Of a DNA stretch of 64,000 bases, positions 24,427-33,952 are shown piece by piece. This DNA is from an uncultured Aquimarina sp. (GTDB taxonomy: Bacteria; Bacteroidota; Bacteroidia; Flavobacteriales; Flavobacteriaceae). A program made the translations under genes and the position numbers. The stretch is taken from the NCBI RefSeq assembly GCF_947495315.1, contig NZ_CANLYD010000004.1, positions 353,394 through 417,393 of the forward strand, read 5' to 3'. Each line of letters opens with the position of its first letter. Within the stretch, counting starts at the first letter, position 1. The notes beneath the pieces are model-generated. The model was given only the letters and a program-made list of their open reading frames with translations. It made no database searches and was not told the origin of the DNA.

Positions 24427-24810
24427 TTTTAGTTGATGGTTTGCGTAATAGGACTAAAGTAAAGGTATTTCGTTACAAAACATAAGAATTTCGAATGCAT
24501 TAAGATTATAGGTTGGTGCTACATGTAGGGATTAAGAAAACTCAAACGATAGAAACGTAATGTAGGAAAAAAACTTTATAACGTTTTAGGTGGTTGTCAG
24601 TTGTGTTTTTAGACAATTTTATTGGTTTTTTATCGAAAAAAACAATTTAACCTTTATCGATATAGGTGAGTTTAAGTATTTGGTTTTTAGTTTATTGCGT
24701 GGTATTGTTAGCAATGTGGTTAGTGGTTTTTAGGATGTTTGGTATGTATTTTTACGTAGTTGTATTACGGTATAACAATAAGATTTTTATTAATACTCAA
24801 AACCGGATAG
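24427..24810. other. intergenic gap before the large T9SS cargo gene
   Basis: About 385 bp, AT-rich, between divergent genes. It must hold the promoters of both, but no box matches the TAnnTTTG consensus convincingly. An open frame starting at 24666 overlaps the real gene in another frame and looks spurious. Confidence 0.35.
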
Positions 24811-27800
24811 ATGAAAAAAACAATACCCTTCTTAAAAGTAACTTTTGTGCTTTTATTCATTTTTTTGAATGTTACTTCTGCGAATTCTCAATACAATGTG
24901 GATGCACCGTGGATGTCTGAAATTACGCTAAAAGAAAAATCGAATAATGCTGGTGCTCCTAAATTTGATGAGGTAGTAAATGCTTTTAATGATTACTGGA
25001 AAGAAAAGGATGATGCTATTAAGGGAAGTGGACATAAGCCTTTTATGAGATGGCAAGAATTTTATAAGAATGCAGTTATGCATGATGGTACTTTGCCAAC
25101 TCCAGATTTCTATTGGAATATTTGGGAGCAGAAACGATCTAAGAAAACTTTTGGACAGAAAATTGCAAATACCTGGTTGCCTATGGGGCCTTTTGATCAC
25201 GATCCTTCTAATTCTTGGTCACCTGGTCAAGGTAGAGTTAATATAGTAATTATAGATCCGAACCAATCTAATGTGATGTATGTAGGTGCACCTGCTGGAG
25301 GAATCTGGAAATCTATAGATAGTGGTGAACATTGGGAGCCATTGTCGGATTATTTACCTCAGATTGGAGTTTCAGGAATTGCTATAGATTATAACAACTC
25401 GAATATTATTTATATTTCTACAGGTGATGATGACTCTAGTGATGCACTGGGTATAGGTGTTTTAAAATCTACAGATGGTGGTTATACTTGGAGTAAAACC
25501 GGTCTCGATGCGGCTGATAGATATGAAATCGGAAATGATATTTATATAGATCCTAATAATTCTAATAAATTATGGGTTGCGACAAGCAGAGGGGTTTATA
25601 AGACGGAAGATGCGGGAGTGACTTGGATAAAAACGTTGTCGGGTAATATCAAAGATATTAAGATAAAACCTGGCGATACGAATGTTGTATATGCGGCAAC
25701 TTCGAATACTTTTTATAAATCGACTAATGGAGGTAATAGTTTTTTTGCTATCCGTAATGGATTACCAGTTAGTTCTTCCAGATTGGTTATCGATGTAACT
25801 CCTGCTAATCCAGAATATGTGTATTTGTTAAGTGCAGGTTCTGGCAGTTCTTTTCAAGGGTTGTATAAGTCTACGGATAGTGGTTCTAACTTTATTAAAA
25901 CTCAGGAAACAACCAATATTTTCGAAAGTACTCAAGCTTGGTATGATTTGGCCCTAGCGGTTTCTGATCAAGATCCTAATGTGGTATTTGTTGGGTGTTT
26001 AAATGTTTGGAGATCGACCAATGGCGGAGATGACTTTACTAGAATTAATAGATGGAGTAGTCCTAATCAGGTAACTTACACTCATGCAGATATTCATTTT
26101 TTACGCTATTATGATGGGAGATTGATGTGTGGAAGTGATGGAGGTGTTTATGAATCTCAAAATAATGGAGCCTCCTTTACTGATCTAACCGAAGGACTTC
26201 AGATTGGTCAGTTTTATAAAATTTCGGTAGCAGAAAATAATAGTTCAGATCACTTAGTTGGAGGTTTGCAAGACAACGGTGGATATGCTTTGGATGGTTC
26301 TCAATGGAATGTGTATCACGGAGCAGATGGAATGGATTGCGCTGTTAAAGGAAATAATCCGGAGACATATTTTGGTTTTATACAGTACGGTAGAAACCTA
26401 TATAAGACAGAGGATAGAGGTAAAACAAGAACATTTGCGGCATCAGGCCCAGATCGTGGTAATTGGGTTACTCCATTAGTTTCTGATCGTAATGGTAATT
26501 TGTATGCAGGATTTAAGAGTTTTTATAAACTTGAAAATAGTTCTTTTGAAAATCAAACAGAATTTGATTTTGGAAGTAATAATATAGAGCATATTGAGTT
26601 AGATCCGTCAGACGTTAATATTATATATCTCGCTAATGATTTAAGTTTATACAGAAGTATAGATAGGGGAGTTAATTGGTCTAAAGTCTATTCTTTTCCT
26701 ACGTCAATTACTTCTATTGAAGTTCATAATGATGATAATCAAATTATTTATGTTTCTACTGCCGGATCTATAAGCGGAAAGGTTTTTCGCTCAAGGGATC
26801 AAGGAAACAATTTTATAGATATCTCCGGTAATCTTCCTGGAGAGGGAAAATTTGTCGTTAGACACCATAAAGGAACCGAATCGATATATTTAGGTACTTA
26901 TTTAGGGGTGTATTTTAAGGATGGGGATCAGGATTGGCAAGATTACTCAGTTAATCTTCCTAATGTGGCTGTAAGAGATTTAGAAATTAATTTAAAAGAT
27001 AATTTTTTAATAGCTGCTACCTACGGTAGAGGTGTATGGAAAGTGCCATTAGAAATTGAATTAACTCCAGATGATACCGCGCCTTCAGTTCCTACCAATC
27101 TTATAGCTTCAGAAATCGGTCAGACTTCTGTGACGTTAAGTTGGAATCCATCATCAGATAACATAGCCGTAACAAGTTATGAAATATATGAAGGTGAAGA
27201 TTTTGTAAAGTCTGTGAGTGACATAAGTACTATAATTACTGGCTTGTCTCCTAATGCTAATTACGATTTTAAAGTAGTGGCTAAAGACCGAAAAGGAAAT
27301 CAATCGATTGCTAGTGAGATAGTTTCGGTAACTACAGACGTGGTATCAGAAATTGAAATTAATTTTTATAAACCATCTGGGTGGAGTGAACAGGTGGATG
27401 TTTATTTTTTTAGTGCTGCAACTAATTCAACACTTTTAGGAACAATTGATTGGCCTGGGCAACAAATGAGTAATTACCCTTCGACAAATTGGTATACGTA
27501 TACATTGCAGTTATCTCCAGAGGTTAATGCCGATGATGTGCGGATAGTTTTTAATGCACAAAGTAATCAGACCGATGACCTGGCAAGAAGTACAACAGGA
27601 TGGTATTATGACGGAATATGGAGTGATGAATGTCCAGCGGATTGTGATGGGTTAGACCTGACCGCAATAGATATTTACTTTAAAACACCTACCTATAGTT
27701 GGAATGGATCTTCTAATATTTATGTGTTCGATAATAAGCGAAATATTAGATTAGAAAATACAGAAGCTTGGCCTGGTCAAACTATGGCTACTACATCAGG

Positions 27801-28317
27801 ATCTCCTTGGAAAAAATGGTCTTTTGTAGTTCCTAATGGAGTCTCTCCAGATGATGTAGGGATTGTTTTTAATGATGGTAATGGGATGCAAACTATAGAT
27901 TTAGAAAGGAATAGAACAGGGTGGTTTACTGCTGGATATATAGATAATGGGAAGTATGTAGGATTCTGGAGTGATTCTTGTCCTTCATCTTGTGATCAAA
28001 TACCGTCTAATGAAGAATTGGAAACTACACAACCTACTTTTGAATCTTCGTTTACTCAAGTAAAAAAAGCATTTATATTTCCTAATCCGATTAGTGGGCA
28101 GTCCGTGTTAAAGTTTCAGGCAAATAATAATGGAATGTTAGAGATTACTGCTGTAAATGTTTTAGGTCAGAAAAAAATAATTCACAATCAAAAAATCGAA
28201 TCTGGTGCGCAAACTATCATGCTGAACAGAAATGATGTGGATAGTAAAGGAATTTATTTTTATGTAATTTCTATTAACGGAATAAAACTGGAAACTTTAA
28301 AAGTAGTTGTCCAGTAA
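24811..28317 (+). CDS. T9SS-secreted beta-propeller protein with Fn3, two CBM26-like modules and type A sorting domain
   Basis: 1168 residues. A signal peptide (cut near residue 27) is followed by VPS10/sortilin-like beta-propeller repeats (about 110-760) with many Asp-box motifs such as STDGGYTW, TEDAGVTW and STDSGSNF. A fibronectin type III domain follows (about 750-845). Then come two carbohydrate-binding modules with the CBM26 pattern (INFYKPSGWSEQVDVYFF with IDWPGQQM, then IDIYFKTPTYSWNGSSNIY with AWPGQTM). The C-terminal type A sorting domain (about 1085-1168) starts FIFPNPISGQSVLKF and ends with a Lys-Val-Val-Val-Gln strand. It should be exported by the T9SS and attached to or released from the cell surface. 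Starch- or glucan-binding is inferred from the modules; a catalytic residue cannot be assigned, although propellers of this kind include GH74-like enzymes. Confidence 0.88.
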   Translation: MKKTIPFLKVTFVLLFIFLNVTSANSQYNVDAPWMSEITLKEKSNNAGAPKFDEVVNAFNDYWKEKDDAIKGSGHKPFMRWQEFYKNAVMHDGTLPTPDFYWNIWEQKRSKKTFGQKIANTWLPMGPFDHDPSNSWSPGQGRVNIVIIDPNQSNVMYVGAPAGGIWKSIDSGEHWEPLSDYLPQIGVSGIAIDYNNSNIIYISTGDDDSSDALGIGVLKSTDGGYTWSKTGLDAADRYEIGNDIYIDPNNSNKLWVATSRGVYKTEDAGVTWIKTLSGNIKDIKIKPGDTNVVYAATSNTFYKSTNGGNSFFAIRNGLPVSSSRLVIDVTPANPEYVYLLSAGSGSSFQGLYKSTDSGSNFIKTQETTNIFESTQAWYDLALAVSDQDPNVVFVGCLNVWRSTNGGDDFTRINRWSSPNQVTYTHADIHFLRYYDGRLMCGSDGGVYESQNNGASFTDLTEGLQIGQFYKISVAENNSSDHLVGGLQDNGGYALDGSQWNVYHGADGMDCAVKGNNPETYFGFIQYGRNLYKTEDRGKTRTFAASGPDRGNWVTPLVSDRNGNLYAGFKSFYKLENSSFENQTEFDFGSNNIEHIELDPSDVNIIYLANDLSLYRSIDRGVNWSKVYSFPTSITSIEVHNDDNQIIYVSTAGSISGKVFRSRDQGNNFIDISGNLPGEGKFVVRHHKGTESIYLGTYLGVYFKDGDQDWQDYSVNLPNVAVRDLEINLKDNFLIAATYGRGVWKVPLEIELTPDDTAPSVPTNLIASEIGQTSVTLSWNPSSDNIAVTSYEIYEGEDFVKSVSDISTIITGLSPNANYDFKVVAKDRKGNQSIASEIVSVTTDVVSEIEINFYKPSGWSEQVDVYFFSAATNSTLLGTIDWPGQQMSNYPSTNWYTYTLQLSPEVNADDVRIVFNAQSNQTDDLARSTTGWYYDGIWSDECPADCDGLDLTAIDIYFKTPTYSWNGSSNIYVFDNKRNIRLENTEAWPGQTMATTSGSPWKKWSFVVPNGVSPDDVGIVFNDGNGMQTIDLERNRTGWFTAGYIDNGKYVGFWSDSCPSSCDQIPSNEELETTQPTFESSFTQVKKAFIFPNPISGQSVLKFQANNNGMLEITAVNVLGQKKIIHNQKIESGAQTIMLNRNDVDSKGIYFYVISINGIKLETLKVVVQ

Positions 28318-28336
28318 TACTCTAAACTATTATTCT

Positions 28337-28368
28337 AAAAAGGTGAAGTCTTTGGCTTCGCCTTTTTT
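28337..28368. terminator. bidirectional terminator between T9SS cargo gene and Plug gene
   Basis: Stem AAAAAGGTGAAG (28337-28348), 7-base loop, CTTCGCCTTTTTT (28356-28368), with one G-T pair. A-run on one side and T-run on the other serve both converging genes; it overlaps the last codon of the Plug gene. Confidence 0.85.
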
Positions 28369-29635
28369 AGTTGGTTATATTTCTAGAATTCCCAATTCCT
28401 TTGCCAATAGCTCTATCATACCTAGCTCCCGGAGCTCTGTAGTAAGGAATTACCATATATTCATTTTCGGTCTCATCAAAATTACCGCTGATAAAACCTG
28501 GGTCTATAGTTCCATCCGATTTTACTAAAACATATTTGTAATTATTAAAACCTTGTTTGAATAATCTTTTTGTCGTATAAATCGCATTCTCTTTGTCATA
28601 TGTTAGTCGTGTAGATGCGTCCGTTACGTAATTATTGAAATTACCATAAATGTGGATTTCGCCTCCATCCAATGGCTCATAGCACTCCAGCGAAAAGTGT
28701 ATCCAAGCATAATCGGCTCCTGTGTTGCTGTTTTCGGATCTTAAATTTCTTACTACAAAACTACCGTTGATATCGGGGTAGTACGTGTATATTCTGTTGC
28801 CTCTAACGATATCGGTATATAGATAATTATGATAAATATCTTGAAGATCAATTCCTCTAATATTTGCAGTAGATGATCTTATTTCTTTGTTGTCAAAGAA
28901 AAGATATTCATTACCACCCCAAAAACTAGATTCTGTATCGTATTTATATACTAAACTATTTGCGATAGTGAATTGTGGAACAAGGTTGGTAATGGCATTT
29001 TTTAAGTCATTGTTTTGTATCACTAATGTCTTTACATTACGCTTTGGATTTTTTAAAATTTCATTAGGCGAGCTGATTTCAAACTGAACAGTTTGTCTTG
29101 TATCTATGTATTTCAGATTTCTGGATCTTTTAGTGTATACTTTTACATTGGTCAAACTTTCATAAACAATAAATTTCCTGGAAAAAACAATTTCGTCATC
29201 ATCATTATAAATTTCAATCATGTAATTCCCACTTACTTTTAGGCCTCTGGTGTCTTCATTAGGGATTCTTAAAATATAATGACTGTATAATTGTAAAGTG
29301 TTAAATGAGTTTTCATAATTGACAATTCTGATATCATCAAAACCGTTTAGGTACTCGTTTTTATATAGAACAGAAGGAGTCCAATCAAAATTGTAATGCG
29401 TTATTTTGTAATAATAATCTACTTCATCGCCGTTTATATCATCAAACCGAATATTGAGTGGTTCTCCGAGTTTTATAATAGGTGTTCCCGAAAATTCTTC
29501 AGTACCAATTAATTGAATTGTTTTGATATAATCAGGAGGGTTGACTTCTTCTTTGCTTTCTTGAGCTGTAATAAATGATTGAAAGCCAATATATAATCCT
29601 AAAATTAATAGGATTTGTTTAAGTTTATGTGACAT
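28367..29635 (-). CDS. type IX secretion system Plug protein (DUF5103)
   Basis: 422 residues from the ATG at 29635; the longer frame starts with TTG and spoils the signal peptide (MSHKLKQILLILGLYIGFQS...TAQ). The mature protein matches what was long called DUF5103: an N-terminal domain with PPDYIKTIQLIG, FDDINGDEVDYYYKITHYNFDW and the FNTLQLYSHY segment, and a C-terminal beta-domain ending in YMVIPYYRAPGARYD. In F. johnsoniae the Plug protein seals the periplasmic end of the SprA translocon. Its position directly upstream of, and divergent from, nqrA agrees with other flavobacterial genomes as I remember them. Identification is from sequence pattern and context. Confidence 0.82.
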   Translation of the reverse strand: MSHKLKQILLILGLYIGFQSFITAQESKEEVNPPDYIKTIQLIGTEEFSGTPIIKLGEPLNIRFDDINGDEVDYYYKITHYNFDWTPSVLYKNEYLNGFDDIRIVNYENSFNTLQLYSHYILRIPNEDTRGLKVSGNYMIEIYNDDDEIVFSRKFIVYESLTNVKVYTKRSRNLKYIDTRQTVQFEISSPNEILKNPKRNVKTLVIQNNDLKNAITNLVPQFTIANSLVYKYDTESSFWGGNEYLFFDNKEIRSSTANIRGIDLQDIYHNYLYTDIVRGNRIYTYYPDINGSFVVRNLRSENSNTGADYAWIHFSLECYEPLDGGEIHIYGNFNNYVTDASTRLTYDKENAIYTTKRLFKQGFNNYKYVLVKSDGTIDPGFISGNFDETENEYMVIPYYRAPGARYDRAIGKGIGNSRNITN

Positions 29636-29757
29636 TAATTCAGTAGTTAACAATGTAAAGATAAACAAAATGTATGCCTGAATAGATTCATGTTGTTTTA
29701 GCGCTTAAAAATTCATTATTTAGAATTGTTATAAATAAAATCTTATAGCAGAAGCAG

Positions 29758-29789
29758 CTTTCACTTACGTGTTTTAATTAGTAAATTTG
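29758..29789 (+). promoter_or_regulatory. candidate nqr operon promoter
   Basis: TTTC, a 19-base spacer and TAAATTTG (29782-29789) fit the flavobacterial -33/-7 layout well. Initiation near 29796 would give a leader of about 30 bases before the nqrA ATG at 29826. Confidence 0.55.
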
Positions 29790-29825
29790 CACGATTTTTT
29801 TAGTTAATTAACATAGACTACAAAT

Positions 29826-31178
29826 ATGTCAAAAGACATTCGTATCAGAAAAGGTTTAGACATTAAGCTGGTTGGCGAAGCAGAAAAAATTACTGCAGAA
29901 GCTACCAAAAGTAATGTTTACGCAATTAAGCCTGACGATTTTCATGGTATCGTACCGAAAGTTATTGCCAAACAGGGTACAGAAGTTAAAGCCGGCGAAC
30001 CACTATTCCATTCTAAGACTAATGAAAAAATGCTTTTTCCTTCCCCAGTAAGTGGAGAGGTTGTGGAAATTATTCGCGGTGCTAAACGAAAAATACTATC
30101 ATTTAAAATTTTAGCAGATAAAGAACAACAATTTGCAGACTTTGGAACAAAGGATGTAAAAGCAATGGGTGGAGAGGATATTAAATCTCACTTGTTGTCT
30201 TCTGGCTGTTGGCCTTTTATCAAACAACGTCCTTATGATGTTATTGCTAATCCTGAGGTTGCTCCAAAAGCAATTTTTGTATCAGCCTATATCACTGCGC
30301 CTTTAGCAGCTGATTTAGAACACGTACTAGCAGGTAAAGAAAAAGAACTTCAAGCTGCTGTTACTGCGTTAAGCAAATTAACAGAAGGAGATGTTCACGT
30401 ATCTGTAGGTAAAAAAGGAAATTCGCCTTTTTCTGGATTAGATAATATAACCTTACATAACGTAAGTGGGCCTCATCCTGCAGGAAATGTAGGAGTACAA
30501 ATCGCCAAACTAGATCCTATTAATAAAGGAGAAGTTGTTTGGATTGTAAACCCACAAGATCTGGTTATTATAGGAGAGTTACTGCTAACAGGTAAGTTTA
30601 ATTCTGAACGAATCATAGCTTTGGCTGGATCTTCTGTTAAAAACCCAAAATATTTTAAAACTAGAATAGGTGCTGAGGTTTCTTCGGTTATATATGATTC
30701 TGGTGTGAAAGACAATAATATTAGGGTTATAAGCGGAAATGTGCTAACTGGAGATAATGTAAAACCTGATGGAAATTTAGGATTTTATCACGATATGATC
30801 ACCGTAATTCCTGAAGGGAATGATTACGAATTATTTGGTTGGAATAAACCAATCTTCAATAAGATATCACCATCTAGAGCATTGACTTTTTCTTGGTTAT
30901 TTCCAAATAAAAAATATGACTTGAATACCAATACAAATGGTGAACATAGAGCATTTGTGGTTACTGGTAATTATGAAACTGTTTTTCCTTTAGATATTTA
31001 TCCATTGCAGATCTTAAAAGCTTGCGCGGTTAATGATCTTGATGCTATGGAACAATTAGGGATGTATGAAGTAGCTCCTGAAGATTTTGCACTGACCGAG
31101 TTTATATGTGTTTCTAAGCAACCACATCAGCAGATCATTAGAGAAGGACTAGATTTAATGTTAAAAGAAATAGGATAA
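29826..31178 (+). CDS. nqrA: Na+-translocating NADH:quinone reductase subunit A
   Basis: 450 residues, close to the family's usual 446. It opens MSKDIRIRKGLDIKLVGEAE, the standard NqrA N-terminus (IkKGLDlpi-GeP). Also present are KPDDFHGIVPKVIAKQGTEVKAGEPLF, LSSGCWPFIKQRPYD and PGGNVGVQI-like NVSGPHPAGNVGVQIAKLDPI. NqrA is the cytoplasmic subunit without its own redox cofactor; it contacts the quinone site at NqrB. First gene of the six-gene nqr operon; nqrB starts 4 bp after its stop. Confidence 0.97.
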   Translation: MSKDIRIRKGLDIKLVGEAEKITAEATKSNVYAIKPDDFHGIVPKVIAKQGTEVKAGEPLFHSKTNEKMLFPSPVSGEVVEIIRGAKRKILSFKILADKEQQFADFGTKDVKAMGGEDIKSHLLSSGCWPFIKQRPYDVIANPEVAPKAIFVSAYITAPLAADLEHVLAGKEKELQAAVTALSKLTEGDVHVSVGKKGNSPFSGLDNITLHNVSGPHPAGNVGVQIAKLDPINKGEVVWIVNPQDLVIIGELLLTGKFNSERIIALAGSSVKNPKYFKTRIGAEVSSVIYDSGVKDNNIRVISGNVLTGDNVKPDGNLGFYHDMITVIPEGNDYELFGWNKPIFNKISPSRALTFSWLFPNKKYDLNTNTNGEHRAFVVTGNYETVFPLDIYPLQILKACAVNDLDAMEQLGMYEVAPEDFALTEFICVSKQPHQQIIREGLDLMLKEIG

Positions 31179-31182
31179 GGTC

Positions 31183-32427
31183 ATGAGTTTAAAAAGTAAA
31201 TTACATAACTTAAAACTTAAGTATAAAGATAAAAAGATGGCGCCTGCATTTAATGCACTCCATACTTTTTTATATCTACCGAATGAAATTACGCATTCTG
31301 GTTCGCACGTTCGTGCAGCAGATGATCTAAAGCGTACTATGAATACGGTAATAATGGCATTAGTACCGTGTTTAATCTTTGGTATGTTTAATGCTGGATA
31401 TCAACATTATTTAGCGCTTGGCGAAATAGACGAAGCTGCTAATGGTTTTTTTAGTGCCGCATTTTGGTCATTAGATAACTTGGTTATCGGATTATGGAAA
31501 GTTTTACCGTTGGTTGTTGTCTCTTATGGAGTTGGATTAGCTGTAGAATTTCTATTTGCAGTAATTAAAGGACACGAAGTAGAAGAAGGATATTTAGTTA
31601 CCGGAATGTTAGTTCCATTGATTGTTCCTGTAGATACTCCTTTATGGATGTTAGCAGTAGCAGTTATTTTTGGAGTGGTGATTGGTAAAGAAGTTTTTGG
31701 AGGAACAGGAATGAATATTCTGAATCCAGCACTTACGATCAGAGCATTCTTATTTTTTGCATATCCTACCTGGATGTCTGGAGATAAAGTATGGGTGCAT
31801 GGAGCAGTAGAAAGAGCCAATGAGATTGCCGGAGGAGCACAATTAGATGCTATATCTGGAGAGACAATACTTGGTGGATTAGCACAAGGTAAAAATATAC
31901 TAGGGTCAGGAGATGCTACGTATTCTATTATGGATGCATTTTATGGGTTTATACCTGGTTCTGTTGGAGAAACATCAGCATTGTTAATACTATTAGGTGC
32001 ATCTTTCTTAATTTTTACGAAAATTGGAAGCTGGAGAATTATGGTAAGTGCTGTATTAGGAACATTATTAATGGGATTGATATTCAATGGAGTTACCAGT
32101 GCAGGATGGATTGCAGAATCTAGTAAGTTCTATGCATTGATGAATTTAGAGTTTTGGAAGCATTTGATAGTTGGAGGAATAGCGTTTGGTATTGTATTTA
32201 TGGCAACCGATCCTGTAACTGCATCTCAAACTAATAAAGGAAAGTGGATCTATGGATTCTTGATAGGATTTATTTCTATATTAATTAGAGTATTTAATCC
32301 AGCATATCCTGAAGGTGTATTCTTAGCAATTTTGTTAATGAATGTATTTGCTCCTACGATTGATCATTACGTTGTTCAAGGGAATGTTAAGAAGAGAATG
32401 AAACGTCTAAAATTAAAAACTGCTTAG
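31183..32427 (+). CDS. nqrB: Na+-translocating NADH:quinone reductase subunit B
   Basis: 414 residues with about ten membrane helices. It forms the main Na+ and quinone channel and carries a covalent FMN and riboflavin. The segment LDAISGETILGG (residues 221-232) aligns with the flavinylation region of Vibrio NqrB, so Thr228 is the expected FMN attachment site. It reads SGET rather than SGAT, an unusual variant of the ApbE recognition motif. Also seen are KEVFGGTGMNILNPAL and ATDPVTASQTNKGKWIYG, both highly conserved. nqrC follows after 2 bp. Confidence 0.97.
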   Translation: MSLKSKLHNLKLKYKDKKMAPAFNALHTFLYLPNEITHSGSHVRAADDLKRTMNTVIMALVPCLIFGMFNAGYQHYLALGEIDEAANGFFSAAFWSLDNLVIGLWKVLPLVVVSYGVGLAVEFLFAVIKGHEVEEGYLVTGMLVPLIVPVDTPLWMLAVAVIFGVVIGKEVFGGTGMNILNPALTIRAFLFFAYPTWMSGDKVWVHGAVERANEIAGGAQLDAISGETILGGLAQGKNILGSGDATYSIMDAFYGFIPGSVGETSALLILLGASFLIFTKIGSWRIMVSAVLGTLLMGLIFNGVTSAGWIAESSKFYALMNLEFWKHLIVGGIAFGIVFMATDPVTASQTNKGKWIYGFLIGFISILIRVFNPAYPEGVFLAILLMNVFAPTIDHYVVQGNVKKRMKRLKLKTA

Positions 32428-32429
32428 TT

Positions 32430-33188
32430 ATGGCGATTAATACAGATAAAAATTCATATACAATTATCTTTGCCATTGTAATGGTGTTGGTAGTTGGAAC
32501 GGTATTAGCTGGTACTGCAATGGCTTTACAAGAAAGAATTTCAGCAAATAAGCGAACAGAAAAGCAGCAAAATATTTTGTTTGCGATGGGAGTCTCAGAT
32601 TCGGAAGATCCTAACGAGTTTGTATCTGCTGAGAAAGCGCAAGAATTGTTCGATAAATATGTTGGAGAAGAAGGACAATATATAATCACAGGAAATGTTG
32701 CTAAGCAAACTACAGATGCTTTTGCTGTTGAAGTTAAGAAGGAGAATGATAAGGTAAAACAAGACTCTGATTATCAAAGAAAACTTCCCTTGTTTATAGG
32801 TAAGAAAGATGGAGAAGAGTTCTATGTGGTGCCTATGAGAGGTAATGGCCTTTGGGATGCGATCTGGGGATATGTTTCTTTGGATAAAGAGTTTAAGACT
32901 GTTAAAGGAGCATTTTTTGACCATAAAGGAGAAACTCCAGGATTAGGAGCTAATATCAAAGAAGCTTATTTTAGAGATGATTTTATAGGGGAAAGCATAT
33001 TAGATGCTTCAGGAAACTATAAAGGGATTACTGTAAAGAAAGGTAATGGAGATCCTAAGAATGTAAGAAAAGATGATAATGCTGTTGATGCTATGGCTGG
33101 TGCTACAATTACTGGTGACGGTGTAACTGCAATGGTGAAGAAAGGAATTAGAATGTATCAACCTTATTTCGAAACTTTAAAAAAATAA
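32430..33188 (+). CDS. nqrC: Na+-translocating NADH:quinone reductase subunit C
   Basis: 252 residues. One N-terminal membrane helix (YTIIFAIVMVLVVGTVLAG) is followed by a periplasmic FMN-binding domain with GLWDAIWGYVSL and FFDHKGETPGLGANI. The flavinylation motif DAMAGATIT ends with Thr226, the expected covalent FMN site (Thr225 in Vibrio cholerae). The attaching enzyme ApbE is encoded 6 kb downstream. nqrD follows after 3 bp. Confidence 0.97.
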   Translation: MAINTDKNSYTIIFAIVMVLVVGTVLAGTAMALQERISANKRTEKQQNILFAMGVSDSEDPNEFVSAEKAQELFDKYVGEEGQYIITGNVAKQTTDAFAVEVKKENDKVKQDSDYQRKLPLFIGKKDGEEFYVVPMRGNGLWDAIWGYVSLDKEFKTVKGAFFDHKGETPGLGANIKEAYFRDDFIGESILDASGNYKGITVKKGNGDPKNVRKDDNAVDAMAGATITGDGVTAMVKKGIRMYQPYFETLKK

Positions 33189-33191
33189 CAA

Positions 33192-33890
33192 ATGGCTGAA
33201 GTAACAGAAGAAAAAGTTGTAACTAAAGTAAAAGAGCCTAAAGAGCCTTTATTTTCGAAGAAAAACAAGAAACTACTATCAGATCCTCTTACAGATAACA
33301 ATCCAATTACGATACAGGTATTAGGTATTTGTTCTGCATTGGCAATTACGGCACAATTGAAGCCATCGATTGTAATGGCAATCTCGGTAATTTTTGTATT
33401 AGGTATTGGTAATGTGGTAATCTCACTAATGAGAAATATCATACCATCTAAAATTAGAATTATTGTTCAATTAGTTGTGGTAGCAGCTTTAGTAATTGTT
33501 GTAGATCAAGTACTGAAAGCATTTGCATATACATTAAGTAAAGAACTTTCGGTATTTATTGGTTTGATTATCACCAACTGTATCATTATGGGACGTTTTG
33601 AAGCTTTTGCTTTAGGTAATGGTCCTTGGAAATCTTTCCTTGATGGTATTGGTAATGCTGCTGGATATGGTGTTTTATTGATTATTGTAGCTTTCTTTAG
33701 AGAATTATTAGGTTCAGGGACATTATTTGGATATAAGGTATTAGGTGATCCGATCGAAAAGACATATTTGTATTCAATTGGATATGAAAATAATGGTTTT
33801 ATGGTATTAGCGCCAATGGCATTGATTACTGTAGGAATTATTATCTGGATTCAGAGAAGTAAAAATAAAGCACTAATCGAAGATCACTAG
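33192..33890 (+). CDS. nqrD: Na+-translocating NADH:quinone reductase subunit D
   Basis: 232 residues and six membrane helices. Two conserved Cys sit in QVLGICSALAIT and LIITNCIIMGR; in the Vibrio structure these ligate, with the NqrE cysteines, an intramembrane iron-sulfur centre. It is longer than Vibrio NqrD (about 210) by a charged N-terminal extension (VTEEKVVTKVKEPKEPLF) that seems to be a Bacteroidota trait. GRFEAFALGNGPWKSFLDG matches the family. nqrE follows after a 62-bp gap, the only real spacing in the operon. Confidence 0.96.
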   Translation: MAEVTEEKVVTKVKEPKEPLFSKKNKKLLSDPLTDNNPITIQVLGICSALAITAQLKPSIVMAISVIFVLGIGNVVISLMRNIIPSKIRIIVQLVVVAALVIVVDQVLKAFAYTLSKELSVFIGLIITNCIIMGRFEAFALGNGPWKSFLDGIGNAAGYGVLLIIVAFFRELLGSGTLFGYKVLGDPIEKTYLYSIGYENNGFMVLAPMALITVGIIIWIQRSKNKALIEDH

Positions 33891-33952
33891 AAAAGTTCAC
33901 AGTTATGAGTTGAAACTATATGCTTTCAACCACAACTAAAAACGTATAAAAA

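Noticed and set aside
24666..24920. 84-codon hydrophobic open frame before the T9SS cargo gene
   Set aside because: It overlaps the real signal peptide region in another frame and has no recognisable family.
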